The translations under genes were made by a program, and so were the position numbers. A stretch of 64,000 nt of DNA from contig CBFHZN010000006.1 of the NCBI GenBank assembly GCA_965660355.1, positions 1 to 64,000 on the forward strand, in the 5' to 3' direction. Shown in pieces: positions 1 to 7,495 of the stretch. The notes under the pieces were generated by a model, which did not search any database, was not told the DNA's origin, and saw only the letters and a list, made by a program, of their open reading frames with translations. Within the stretch, counting starts at the first letter, position 1. Every line of letters starts with the position of its first letter. This DNA is from CAJXVY01 sp965660355 (GTDB lineage Bacteria > Actinomycetota > Actinomycetes > Actinomycetales > Microbacteriaceae).

Positions 1-350
1 CAAGTTTCACTGAGAGAAATGTCAATGAGGGATTCAGCGGTGGAGAGAAAAAGCGCCACGAAATCTTGCAGCTAGAGCTGCTAAAGCCTAAATTCGCTGT
101 TTTGGATGAAACCGACAGCGGTTTGGATGTTGATGCACTGAAAGTTGTATCAGAGGGCGTTAACAGAGCGAGAGAAAACAGCGATCTTGGAGTCTTGCTA
201 ATTACCCACTACACCCGTATTTTGAATTACATCAAGCCAGATTTCGTGCACGTGTTCGTCGACGGTCAGGTTGCGGAGCAAGGTGGACCAGAACTGGCTG
301 ACAGATTAGAAGCTGAAGGTTACGACCGATACAACAAGGCGGCAATTTGA
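1..350 (+). CDS. sufC: SufC, Fe-S assembly ABC ATPase (3' part)
   Basis: The 5' end lies outside the window; the frame is open from base 3. The visible part has the ABC signature FSGGEKKR, a Walker B of the form VLDETDSGLD and the H-loop ITHYTRIL, followed by the usual SufC C-terminus. SufC is the cytosolic ATPase of the SufBCD scaffold that assembles Fe-S clusters. The DSGLD form of Walker B and the YT after the H-loop histidine are typical of SufC rather than of import ABC proteins. The stop overlaps the TTG start of the next gene (TTGA), so the two are probably translationally coupled. Only about 115 C-terminal residues are visible. Confidence 0.93.
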   Translation, partial: SFTERNVNEGFSGGEKKRHEILQLELLKPKFAVLDETDSGLDVDALKVVSEGVNRARENSDLGVLLITHYTRILNYIKPDFVHVFVDGQVAEQGGPELADRLEAEGYDRYNKAAI

Positions 351-679
351 GCGAAGAACTAGAACTGCCAGCAGCGAAGTATGACGAAGTGCTGGAGGCG
401 ATGAAAGAGGTCATTGATCCAGAAATTGGTGTCAACATCGTTGATCTTGGACTTGTCTATGGGCTGAAACAGGACCCAGAGGGTAACCTCATCATAAACA
501 TGACCCTCACAAGCGCAGGATGCCCGCTTACGGACGTCTTAGAGGAGCAAACCGGAGATGCACTGGATAACGTAGTTGATGCCTTCAGAATCAACTGGGT
601 TTGGATGCCGCCCTGGGGACCAGAGCGGATTTCAGAGGATGGTCGAGAGCAAATGCGGATGATTGGCTTCAGCATTTAG
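347..679 (+). CDS. DUF59/MIP18-family Fe-S assembly factor (SufT-like)
   Basis: A 110-residue protein with the DUF59 hallmarks: DPEIGVNIVDLGLVY at about residues 24-38 and the conserved cysteine in SAGCPL (Cys59), ending in a WxPPWGPERIS segment. Family members help mature Fe-S proteins or carry clusters. The TTG start overlaps the sufC stop, and DUF59 genes commonly close actinobacterial suf operons, so a role in the same pathway is likely. Its stop overlaps the convergent bioY stop by four bases. Length is normal for the family. Confidence 0.88.
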   Translation: MSEELELPAAKYDEVLEAMKEVIDPEIGVNIVDLGLVYGLKQDPEGNLIINMTLTSAGCPLTDVLEEQTGDALDNVVDAFRINWVWMPPWGPERISEDGREQMRMIGFSI

Positions 680-1227
680 TTTTTAAGCTTATTGATGCCT
701 TTAACCATTGAGGCTGCCACAACAACTTTTAGTGTGTCACCGAGTAAAAATGGGACAACTCCCGCGAGCAATGCTTGGTACCCGCTCATTCCAAATCCAA
801 ACACCAACCAGCTTGCCCCGAAGAAGTAAATTACCGCTGTTGCGAGCGTGAAGACAGCGGTCAGTCTTAAAAAGCTGTTATCAGCCCAACGGGAAACTAG
901 AAAGCCAATCATTACCGCGGCAAAGACAAAACCGACCAGATAGCCAAAGGTCGGCCTGACGGCTGATAGTGCAGCGGCTCCTGCAAAAACAGGAAGTCCG
1001 ACTGCTCCCGCAGCAAGGTAGCCAACAACAGAGACTGATCCGCGGGCGGTTCCCAAAGTGGCGGCTAAGACCATCACTGCAAGGGTGGAAAGAGTGACCG
1101 GAACAGGCCACAGCGGAATTGAAATCTGAGCAGCAACAGCAATCAATGCAATTCCAGCAGTTATCACTGTGGCATCTCTGGCGATTGATTTTCCGAAAAC
1201 TCTGTCTGCAATTGCAGTTCTAATCAT
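676..1227 (-). CDS. bioY: BioY, biotin ECF transporter substrate-binding subunit
   Basis: A hydrophobic protein of about 183 residues with five to six predicted membrane helices and the BioY features QISIPLWPVPVTLST near the N-terminus, a GAVGLPVFAG segment and a late LGDTLKV motif. BioY binds biotin in the membrane and normally works with ECF ATPases and a T component. No ECF ATPase or EcfT gene is adjacent, so a shared module elsewhere is inferred. The ATG at 1227 was chosen because AGGAG lies six bases upstream; a TTG two codons earlier would overlap that site. Confidence 0.9.
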   Translation of the reverse strand: MIRTAIADRVFGKSIARDATVITAGIALIAVAAQISIPLWPVPVTLSTLAVMVLAATLGTARGSVSVVGYLAAGAVGLPVFAGAAALSAVRPTFGYLVGFVFAAVMIGFLVSRWADNSFLRLTAVFTLATAVIYFFGASWLVFGFGMSGYQALLAGVVPFLLGDTLKVVVAASMVKGINKLKN

Positions 1228-1260
1228 GACCAACTCCTAAATGCGTTTCTTTCCCAAAGA

Positions 1261-2058
1261 TTACTGCATTGTTTTAGATTCAGCGGCATCCAGCAGTTCA
1301 TCTTCGACTCCGGAGTCAAAATCTTTCTTCTTGGCCTTGACTTTTCCTGCCCGATACCTGAGCTCCTGTCTAAGCGCCCAGCCAAAAGCCACAAAAGACA
1401 TGATGCCGAATAGTATCCATTGCAGCGCATAACTCAAATGATTGCCCTCATCCATTCGGGGCATCGGCATTGGATTTGCATACTCAGAACTGGCTGGAAC
1501 CTCAAAAGCCATCCGGCCGTAAAAATTCTCTTCAACTTCTAGCCCAGTTACCTCTGAAAATCTTGGAAGATTTATATTTTCAATCTGACCCTCGGGTGCT
1601 CCTCGATTGACCTCTGGTTCATTTGGTCTCAATCGAACGGTGATGGCTTTTTGTTCGCTCTCAACTTCTGGAATGAAATCAGGGGAATCTTGCCTGTTAC
1701 CAGTCGGCATCCAGCCACGTTCAATCGCAATAATCTCACCCTGGGTGGTTTCAAATGGAACCAATTGCAAAAATCCAGGTTGTCCATTCAAAGGCCGATT
1801 TCTCACCAGATAGACGTGTTCGGTCAGATAATTTCCGACCAGTTCAACCCTCAACCACTCGTTTTGCGGAGGCAGTTCATCGCCCGTGACAACCTGATCT
1901 AAAGAGCTGACGGGGGCGTTGTAATTATTTTGAACCAATTCAATTTGATCAACTTTTTCCTCACGCCTATCAAATTGCCAGCTGGAAAGAAATACAGTGC
2001 CGGTTGCAAAGATCAAGACCAGTGCAAACCAGCCACTCCACCTTGCAAAACTATTCAA
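1261..2058 (-). CDS. SURF1 family cytochrome oxidase biogenesis protein
   Basis: 265 residues with one N-terminal membrane helix (about 9-28), a large outer domain and a second helix near residues 205-228, the standard SURF1 topology. Recognisable segments are SSWQFDRREEK after helix 1 and the NHLSYALQW motif before helix 2. SURF1 proteins help insert haem a into subunit I of aa3 oxidases; ctaC-ctaD-ctaF and ctaE are present about 25 kb away. The TTG start has GGAGG nine bases upstream and overlaps the end of the preceding small gene, so the two are coupled. Confidence 0.9.
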   Translation of the reverse strand: MNSFARWSGWFALVLIFATGTVFLSSWQFDRREEKVDQIELVQNNYNAPVSSLDQVVTGDELPPQNEWLRVELVGNYLTEHVYLVRNRPLNGQPGFLQLVPFETTQGEIIAIERGWMPTGNRQDSPDFIPEVESEQKAITVRLRPNEPEVNRGAPEGQIENINLPRFSEVTGLEVEENFYGRMAFEVPASSEYANPMPMPRMDEGNHLSYALQWILFGIMSFVAFGWALRQELRYRAGKVKAKKKDFDSGVEDELLDAAESKTMQ

Positions 2059-2242
2059 TGATCTCAGCCTCCAAGAAGAATTCTCTCACCGAAAGATACT
2101 CAATAAAGAATTGCTTATGCGATTCACAGGCAAGCCAGGTCTTTTTGCGATCTGCAGAGTGAACCTTTGGATTGCGCCAGTAGATGAACCAGCAAGCGCC
2201 ATCATTACAGCCCGCTCGGGAGCAAATCAGCTCATTCGTCAT
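2051..2242 (-). CDS. Small conserved cysteine-containing protein, function unknown
   Basis: A 63-residue protein starting near an ICSRAGC motif, with further Cys residues at GACW and LACESH, then an acidic C-terminus. It overlaps the upstream DUF3099 gene by about 11 bases and SURF1 by 8 bases, the packing expected of a real gene. From memory, similar small proteins with a CSRAGC start and a WRNPK..HADRRKTWLAC core occur widely in actinobacteria, often with misleading names such as acetone carboxylase. The Cys/His pattern could bind a metal, but this is not shown. No membrane segment is visible. The ATG at 2242 was chosen over a TTG one codon earlier. Confidence 0.7.
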   Translation of the reverse strand: MTNELICSRAGCNDGACWFIYWRNPKVHSADRKKTWLACESHKQFFIEYLSVREFFLEAEIIE

Positions 2243-2519
2243 CAACTATTTTGAATTTATCTGCAGAAATGGATTTGGTTGGCGCGGTTGCTCGCGTTGA
2301 GCTGCTGGAACGACCGGGAGCGTTGGCTACTATTACTGCGAAATAGGGAAGGAAGATTGCTCCAGCGAATGCAACCCACATTGCCCACCCCTCTAAAAAC
2401 ACTCCGAGAATAAGGCATAAGACACGAACGCCCATGGCAATGGTGTATTTCACCAGTCTAGATTTTCTCTCTTCTTCCGGACTGCTCTCAAGACTTGTAG
2501 CACTTTGAGGCTTTTCCAT
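2232..2519 (-). CDS. DUF3099 family small membrane protein
   Basis: About 95 residues with two adjacent membrane helices in the segment VRVLCLILGVFLEGW to FLPYFAVIVANA, followed by a Ser/Thr-rich tail. The pattern RVLC...GW..W...AGA..LPYFAVVxANA is that of DUF3099, an actinobacterial family of unknown function. The ATG at 2519 (MEKPQS) is preferred over an upstream ATG at 2564 because it has a purine-rich site (GGAAAGAG) upstream and leaves a normal spacer to the divergent fabG. It heads a three-gene minus-strand cluster with the small Cys protein and SURF1. Confidence 0.8.
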   Translation of the reverse strand: MEKPQSATSLESSPEEERKSRLVKYTIAMGVRVLCLILGVFLEGWAMWVAFAGAIFLPYFAVIVANAPGRSSSSTRATAPTKSISADKFKIVDDE

Positions 2520-2599
2520 TATGCTCAGCTCTTTCCGGTTGGTGGCTAGACTCTGGATAGTCAAAAAGCATTAGCACCAAAGATATTCCCGGAGGGCCC

Positions 2600-3304
2600 A
2601 TGACCAAAACAGCTTTAGTGACAGGTGGAAATCGAGGAATCGGTAAAGCGATAGCTGAAAAGCTCATTGCGGATGGTTATCGTGTTGCGATTTCATCGAG
2701 AGACGGCTCAGGCCCGGAGGGGGCTTTGAAGGTAAAGGCGGATCTCAACGACCCCGAAAGTTTGGATGCTGCACTTAGACAGATTGAGCAAGAGCTTGGG
2801 CCGGTAGAAGTTTTAGTTGCAAATGCTGGAATCACAAACGACCAACTGTTACTGAGAATGACCGATGAGGATTTCGAATCGGTGATCCAAACAAACCTCA
2901 CCGGAACTTTCAGGGTTGTCAAGAGATCTATTCGAGGAATGTTGAAATCCAAGTTTGGAAGAATCGTCATGATTGGAAGTGTTGTTGGTTCCATCGGTTC
3001 TCCCGGACAGGTGAACTATTCCGCCTCCAAATCAGGATTGGTGGGAATGGCCAGAAGCATCACCCAGGAACTGGGAGGGAAAAACATCACCGCCAATGTC
3101 GTTGCACCAGGTTTTATTAACACCGATATGACCGCAGCATTGGCCGAAGAGACACAGAACGAATATAAATCAAGGATTCCAGCGGGTCGCTTCGCGGAGC
3201 CTGAAGAGGTGGCCGCTACCGTTAGGTTCTTAATCAGTGATGATGCTTCATACATTTCTGGAGCAATTATTCCGGTCGATGGTGGACTGGGAATGGGACA
3301 TTAG
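2600..3304 (+). CDS. fabG: FabG, 3-oxoacyl-ACP reductase
   Basis: A 234-residue short-chain dehydrogenase with the NADP-binding GGNRGIG at residues 9-15, NAG at 75-77 and the catalytic Ser127, Tyr140 and Lys144 (YSASK). It reduces 3-oxoacyl-ACP in type II fatty-acid synthesis. It sits directly upstream of the enoyl reductase, the same arrangement as mycobacterial mabA-inhA, which supports FabG rather than another SDR. GGAGGG lies close to the ATG. The family C-terminus (ISGAIIPVDGGLGMGH) is intact. Confidence 0.94.
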   Translation: MTKTALVTGGNRGIGKAIAEKLIADGYRVAISSRDGSGPEGALKVKADLNDPESLDAALRQIEQELGPVEVLVANAGITNDQLLLRMTDEDFESVIQTNLTGTFRVVKRSIRGMLKSKFGRIVMIGSVVGSIGSPGQVNYSASKSGLVGMARSITQELGGKNITANVVAPGFINTDMTAALAEETQNEYKSRIPAGRFAEPEEVAATVRFLISDDASYISGAIIPVDGGLGMGH

Positions 3305-3313
3305 GAGAAAACC

Positions 3314-4081
3314 ATGGGAATTCTAGAAGGAAAAAAGATACTGGTAACAGGAGTCCTAACGGAAGCATCAATTGCATTTTCTGCTGCAAAAATCGCTCAG
3401 GAGCAGGGCGCAGAGGTTGTGCTGTCCAGTTTTGGAAGAATGTTTTCCATTACAGAAAAAATGGCTGGGAGATTACCGAAACCTGCACAAGTAATCGAAC
3501 TGGACGCCACCAACGAAGAGGACCTAAAAAACCTAAGCCAAAGGGTTTCAGAACATTTTGATTCTTTGGATGGAATTGTTCATGCCATCGCTTTTGCCCC
3601 GCAATCAGCTCTGGGCGGAAACTTTTTAGAAACCGAATGGCAGGATGTTTCCAATGCAGTAGAAGTAAGTGCATACTCGCTCAAATCAATCACGGTCGCA
3701 CTGCAAGAAAATCTAAGCCCAAAAAGCAGTGTTGTTGGTTTGACCTTTGATGCCAGTGTTTCATGGCCGGTTTATGACTGGATGGGGGTTGCTAAAGCCG
3801 CGTTTGAGTCCACCTCGCGTTATCTAGCCAGGTATCTCGGACCCGCCGGGGTGAGAGTGAACCTTGTCAGTGCTGGACCCTTGAGAACCACCGCAGCCAA
3901 AGGCATACCGGGGTTTGCCACAATGGAAGAGTTGTGGACGGATAGGGCCCCGCTTGGTTGGGATCTAACAAACACAGAGCCTGCGGCGAAAGCGATTGTT
4001 GCGCTATTGAGTGATTTCTTTGAAGCAACAACGGGCGAAATCGTGCATGTGGATGGCGGGCTTCACTCGACTGGGGCCTAG
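3314..4081 (+). CDS. fabI: FabI/InhA-type enoyl-ACP reductase
   Basis: 255 residues, classic FabI/InhA layout: the divergent Rossmann motif GVLTEASIA near residues 13-21, Phe145, Tyr154 and Lys161 in TFDASVSWPVYDWMGVAK, and a C-terminal GEIVHVDGG. The FDxS and YxWMxVAK context resembles InhA. It catalyses the last, NADH-dependent reduction of each elongation cycle. The start lies 9 bases after the fabG stop with GGAGAAA upstream, so the pair is one operon. The stop overlaps the convergent serB stop. Confidence 0.93.
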   Translation: MGILEGKKILVTGVLTEASIAFSAAKIAQEQGAEVVLSSFGRMFSITEKMAGRLPKPAQVIELDATNEEDLKNLSQRVSEHFDSLDGIVHAIAFAPQSALGGNFLETEWQDVSNAVEVSAYSLKSITVALQENLSPKSSVVGLTFDASVSWPVYDWMGVAKAAFESTSRYLARYLGPAGVRVNLVSAGPLRTTAAKGIPGFATMEELWTDRAPLGWDLTNTEPAAKAIVALLSDFFEATTGEIVHVDGGLHSTGA

Positions 4082-4704
4082 GGGAGTAGTTCTATAACCG
4101 GCCTGAAATCAGGCGTTTCTAAAATATGGTCGCAAGCTTGAGCAACTATCGGCTTGGGCATAAAGCCAATACTCACCGCAGCACTTTCCATCATTTTCAA
4201 ATCGTTTGCGCCGTCTCCGATTGCGACAGTTTTTTCAAGAGGAATGTCAAATTTCTCACTCCAGTCCAAGAGTGCTTTTTGCTTGGCATCTGCATCAACT
4301 ATGGGCGGCACCAAACCCCCTGTTAGGACACCTTGATTTAGTTCCAGGGTGTTTGCAAGGTAATCATCCAACAACAGTTTGGAAGCTATCGGTTGAAGGA
4401 GATTTCGGAAACCGCCCGAGACAGCACATGCTTTGCCCCCAAAGGAGTGAATGTGTTCTATCAATTCGGATGCTCCGCTATTGATTACAAATCGTTCAGA
4501 GATTTGCAATAGCTCCTCTTCGCTAACGCCCTCTAAAAGCTTTACTCGTTGTCTCAGGGATTGTTCAAAATCTATTTCTCCACGCATAGCTGCATCAGTG
4601 ATTTGAGCTATCAAGGTTCGCTTCCCCAAAACCTCTGCAATCTCCTCTATTGCCTCGTGCGCAATTAGAGTCGAATCAACATCGAACACAACCAAGACTG
4701 AGAT
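4078..4704 (-). CDS. serB: SerB, phosphoserine phosphatase (start uncertain, possibly ATC)
   Basis: A HAD-type phosphatase with motif I FDVDSTL, a CAVSGGF motif II region, AIGDGANDLKM as motif IV and the SerB helical cap (IEEIAEVLGKRT). It makes L-serine from phosphoserine. The start is odd. The first ordinary start codon is a TTG at 4695, 15 bases after a strong GGAGG (4711-4715), while an in-frame ATC at 4704 sits exactly 6 bases after that GGAGG and would add three residues (ISV) of the kind normally preceding LVVFDVDST. An in-frame stop lies further upstream and there is no ATG or GTG between. I give the ATC coordinate as the upstream limit; the TTG-based protein has 205 residues. Confidence 0.88.
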   Translation of the reverse strand: MSVLVVFDVDSTLIAHEAIEEIAEVLGKRTLIAQITDAAMRGEIDFEQSLRQRVKLLEGVSEEELLQISERFVINSGASELIEHIHSFGGKACAVSGGFRNLLQPIASKLLLDDYLANTLELNQGVLTGGLVPPIVDADAKQKALLDWSEKFDIPLEKTVAIGDGANDLKMMESAAVSIGFMPKPIVAQACDHILETPDFRPVIELLP

Positions 4705-4779
4705 TTTTGGCCTCCAGAAACTGTTTATAGGTGTTTATCTCTCGAATCACCCAACTCGAAAGCTAAGCTTAGGCAATAT

Positions 4780-5565
4780 ATGGCTGAAGTAGTGAATTTC
4801 TCATCGGTTACCGTTACCCGTAACGGCCAACCAGTACTTGAAGATGTCAACTGGAGTGTTGGTGCCAATCAGCGCTGGGCGATCATTGGCCCCAATGGAG
4901 CTGGAAAGACAACACTTCTGCGAGTGGCCGCTGCACAAATCCAACCCACAAATGGTGAGGCCAAAATTCTTGAAAAGACGATGGGGGAGGTTAACGTATT
5001 TGAATTGCGAACAAGAATAGGGTTCGCATCGAATGCCCTTACCGACCACATTCCTAACAGCGAGAAGGTATTAGACGCTGTGATGACCGCTAGCTATGGA
5101 ATAACAGGTCGTTGGACCGAAAATTACGAACAGCTGGATATTCGTCGAGCAAAAAGAGTGATAGCGGAGTGGGGCTTAGAAGGGTTTGAAGACAGAGCTT
5201 TTGGAACCCTGAGCGATGGGGAAAAAAAGCGGGTGCAAATAGCACGCTCGGTCATGACTGACCCCGAATTAATGTTGATGGATGAACCAGTCGCATCTTT
5301 GGACATGGCCGCAAGGGAGCAGACTGTTCAACTATTGGGAGAATACGCTAAAAGTCCCACCGCTCCCGCAATGGTGGTTGTCACTCACCACATTGAGGAG
5401 ATTCCTGAAGGCTTCACCCATGCGCTTTTGATCAGTGATGGAAAAATACACAGCCAAGGTCCGATTCAGCAGGTCTTGACAAGCGAAAAAATTAGTGACT
5501 GCTTCCAATATGAAATGACGGTGATTAGTAACCAAGGAAGGTTCACCGCAAGAGCTAAATCTTAG
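4780..5565 (+). CDS. ABC transporter ATP-binding protein
   Basis: A single ATPase domain of 261 residues: Walker A GPNGAGKTT at about 37-45, signature LSDGEKKR at 144-151, Walker B LMLMDEP at 164-170 and an H-loop in VVVTHHIEE. It resembles the stand-alone YlmA/ModF-like ATPases encoded near serB in other actinobacteria. No permease gene is adjacent, so neither substrate nor transport function can be assigned. The ATG start lacks a clear SD; a TAAGCT box lies 10 bases upstream within the palindrome CTAAGCTTAG (4763-4772). Confidence 0.85.
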   Translation: MAEVVNFSSVTVTRNGQPVLEDVNWSVGANQRWAIIGPNGAGKTTLLRVAAAQIQPTNGEAKILEKTMGEVNVFELRTRIGFASNALTDHIPNSEKVLDAVMTASYGITGRWTENYEQLDIRRAKRVIAEWGLEGFEDRAFGTLSDGEKKRVQIARSVMTDPELMLMDEPVASLDMAAREQTVQLLGEYAKSPTAPAMVVVTHHIEEIPEGFTHALLISDGKIHSQGPIQQVLTSEKISDCFQYEMTVISNQGRFTARAKS

Positions 5566-5635
5566 GCTTCTCAGGGAGAGTAGAAAGTGCTAGACTTTCG
5601 GCTTGTTAAACATCGAACAAACCAGAGGTTTCTAA

Positions 5636-5848
5636 ATGAAGGCAGACATTCACCCCGACTACCAGACAGTTGTCTTTCGTGACTTAGCAAGTGGCGCAAC
5701 TTTCCTCACTCGCTCGACAGTCACAAGCGAGAAGACAATTGAGTGGGAGGATGGCAACACCTACCCAGTCTTCGATGTTGAAATTTCCTCTGCGTCACAC
5801 CCCTTCTACACCGGAAAGCAACGCATCATGGACAGCGCGGGACGTGTA
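5636..5848 (+). CDS. rpmE: Ribosomal protein L31 type B, 3' end lost in an assembly gap
   Basis: 71 residues are readable, starting MKADIHPDYQ and continuing through FLTRSTV and a HPFYTGKQR motif. This is the type B (zinc-free) L31: the CxxC pairs of type A are absent. In zinc-regulated systems type B replaces the zinc form, though no clear Zur box is visible in the 70-base leader. The last 10-20 residues fall in the run of N from 5849 to 5918, so the end coordinate is only the last readable base. The start has AGAGG about 7 bases upstream. Confidence 0.9.
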
Positions 5849-5918
5849 NNNNNNNNNNNNNNNNNNNNNNNNNNNNNNNNNNNNNNNNNNNNNNNNNNNN
5901 NNNNNNNNNNNNNNNNNN
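5849..5918. other. Assembly gap (70 N)
   Basis: A run of 70 N separates the convergent rpmE and exonuclease genes and hides both C-termini and any terminator between them. Apparent frames that continue through the N run into the opposite gene are artefacts. Confidence 0.99.
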
Positions 5919-6598
5919 TTGAAGTTGGGGTTTTTATCAGCCATAAATGCAGCAAAATCCTCATCCTGATCTTTGCTCCAACCAATCTGTTGATCATGCA
6001 GTCTAAAAACATCTGATTCGATTTCATTTGCAAAAATTCTTGCTTGCTGTTGAGCTAAGCGGACAGCTGCTAGCGCATCCGCTGAAGACTGATGAGCATT
6101 GAGAAGCTCTATCTCATAATGACCGCACAAGATGGTTAGTGTTCGTTTCCCTTTTCTGAACTTTACGAATTTTTTATCAAGCACCAATGGGTCAATGACT
6201 GGTTTTGCGACCAGCTTTTGCATGCCATATCTGGATAGTTCATTTCTCAAAATAGTGAAGTCATAGGGTGCGTTGAACGCAACCACGGCGATCTCCTGAA
6301 GGAAATACTTTTCAAGGACGGTGAAAATTTCCGCTAGCGCTCCTTCCGGGGCGACTCCATCTCTTTGGGCAATTTCGGTGGTTACGCCATGAACCGAAGA
6401 GGCCTCGTTGGGTATATCAATACCTGGATTGATAAGCCAATCCTTGGACAAGACCACATCGCCAGCAGCGTCAATTTCTACAATGGAGGCGGTGACTATG
6501 CGAGATGAGCCAAGATCCAGGCCAGTAGTTTCTAGATCAAAGCCAACTATTCGCTTGGACCATGTAGGTAGTTCGGGTTCAAAATCAAATTCCAGCAC
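5919..6598 (-). CDS. DEDDh 3'-5' exonuclease (DnaQ/PolC-like), 3' end in gap
   Basis: About 226 residues are readable. Exo I is FDLETTGLD (Asp21, Glu23), Exo II is FNAPYDFTIL, and Exo III is the HQSSADALAA segment with the His/Asp pair of DEDDh enzymes. It is a stand-alone proofreading-type or repair exonuclease; actinobacterial homologues are annotated as DNA polymerase III epsilon-like. The final residues lie in the N gap. The GTG start has no SD, but TAAAGT ends 6 bases upstream, which suggests a leaderless transcript. Confidence 0.88.
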
Positions 6599-6604
6599 TC
6601 GCCT

Positions 6605-6610
6605 ACTTTA
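6605..6610 (-). promoter_or_regulatory. Probable -10 box of leaderless exonuclease transcript
   Basis: TAAAGT on the minus strand ends 6 bases before the GTG start at 6598, and no SD-like sequence is present. This spacing places transcription initiation on or next to the start codon. Confidence 0.45.
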
Positions 6611-6649
6611 TATGAGGGTTACCGACACTTTGCAGAATAAGCTTGTTTC

Positions 6650-7495
6650 ATGAGTTCCCTGCCGGTCCATTATGCAGCGGCCGCTGTTAATCGTGCTCAA
6701 AGGCTTAATTTTGCTTCCGGGGCTGTCTGGAGATACCCGGCACAAGAAAAAAGTAAAGGTGTTCTACTCCTAATCCACGGTTTTAGAGGGAACCACCATG
6801 GCTTGGAGTCAATCGCTGGAGCTTTGCCTGATTGGGAGATATTTATTCCCGACCTTCCAGGGTTTGGAGCTAGTGAGAGACCACCTGCGATAACACTTGA
6901 TAACTACAGCCAGTGGCTTACTGGGCTTTATGAGCAGATGCCAGAATCGACTATCCCGATTGCGCACTCCTTTGGAACAACGGTGCTTGCAAAATCCATG
7001 GCTGATGGGTTGGAACCGACAAAGGCGGTAATGATAAATCCAATTGCAAAAGCAAACTTCTACGGCAAAGACATAGCAAGCAAAGCGGTCAGACGTTATT
7101 ACACCCTGGCCAAGAACAATCCTTCAATCTTGAAATCCAAAGTGTTCATAGATTTGATGAACTCGGTGTTGATTAAGACCAAAGCTAAGGATCTGAAGCG
7201 CTGGATCGCAGAACAACACCAAGAGAATTTCAGTGACTTCAGTTCAGCTGAGGTTGCCATCAAAGGATTTGAGGTTGCAGGCAAACACACGGTTTCTGAT
7301 TACGCTCCTCAAATCCAAACCAAGGTGATGCTGATTACGGGTGCGAAGGACTCTGTTGGGGCCTACGCTGACCAGAAAAAGCTGAATAGGTTGTTTCCTA
7401 GTAGCGAATTTCATTCAATTCCTCAGCTTGGACACTTGCTTCACTACGAGGCTCCCTATGAGTTGGCTAAATTGATAGAGGAATTCATTGACTAA
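6650..7495 (+). CDS. Alpha/beta-fold hydrolase
   Basis: 281 residues with a canonical alpha/beta hydrolase core: oxyanion-hole LLIHGFRG at about 40-47, nucleophile Ser107 in AHSFGT, Asp234 in TGAKDS and His262 in LGHLLHYE. The nucleophile elbow is A-H-S-F-G rather than G-x-S-x-G, a known variation. A helical cap rich in Lys/Arg spans roughly 135-215. The substrate cannot be told from sequence. It is divergent from the exonuclease gene and its end overlaps the start of the glycosyltransferase by 8 bases, so the two products are probably made together. Confidence 0.85.
   Translation: MSSLPVHYAAAAVNRAQRLNFASGAVWRYPAQEKSKGVLLLIHGFRGNHHGLESIAGALPDWEIFIPDLPGFGASERPPAITLDNYSQWLTGLYEQMPESTIPIAHSFGTTVLAKSMADGLEPTKAVMINPIAKANFYGKDIASKAVRRYYTLAKNNPSILKSKVFIDLMNSVLIKTKAKDLKRWIAEQHQENFSDFSSAEVAIKGFEVAGKHTVSDYAPQIQTKVMLITGAKDSVGAYADQKKLNRLFPSSEFHSIPQLGHLLHYEAPYELAKLIEEFID

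Noticed and set aside
4763..4772. Palindrome CTAAGCTTAG before the ABC ATPase gene
   Set aside because: Ten bases overlapping a -10-like box; too little to call an operator.
5795..6016. Frames reading through the N run in both directions
   Set aside because: They join parts of two convergent genes across unknown bases and have no meaning.
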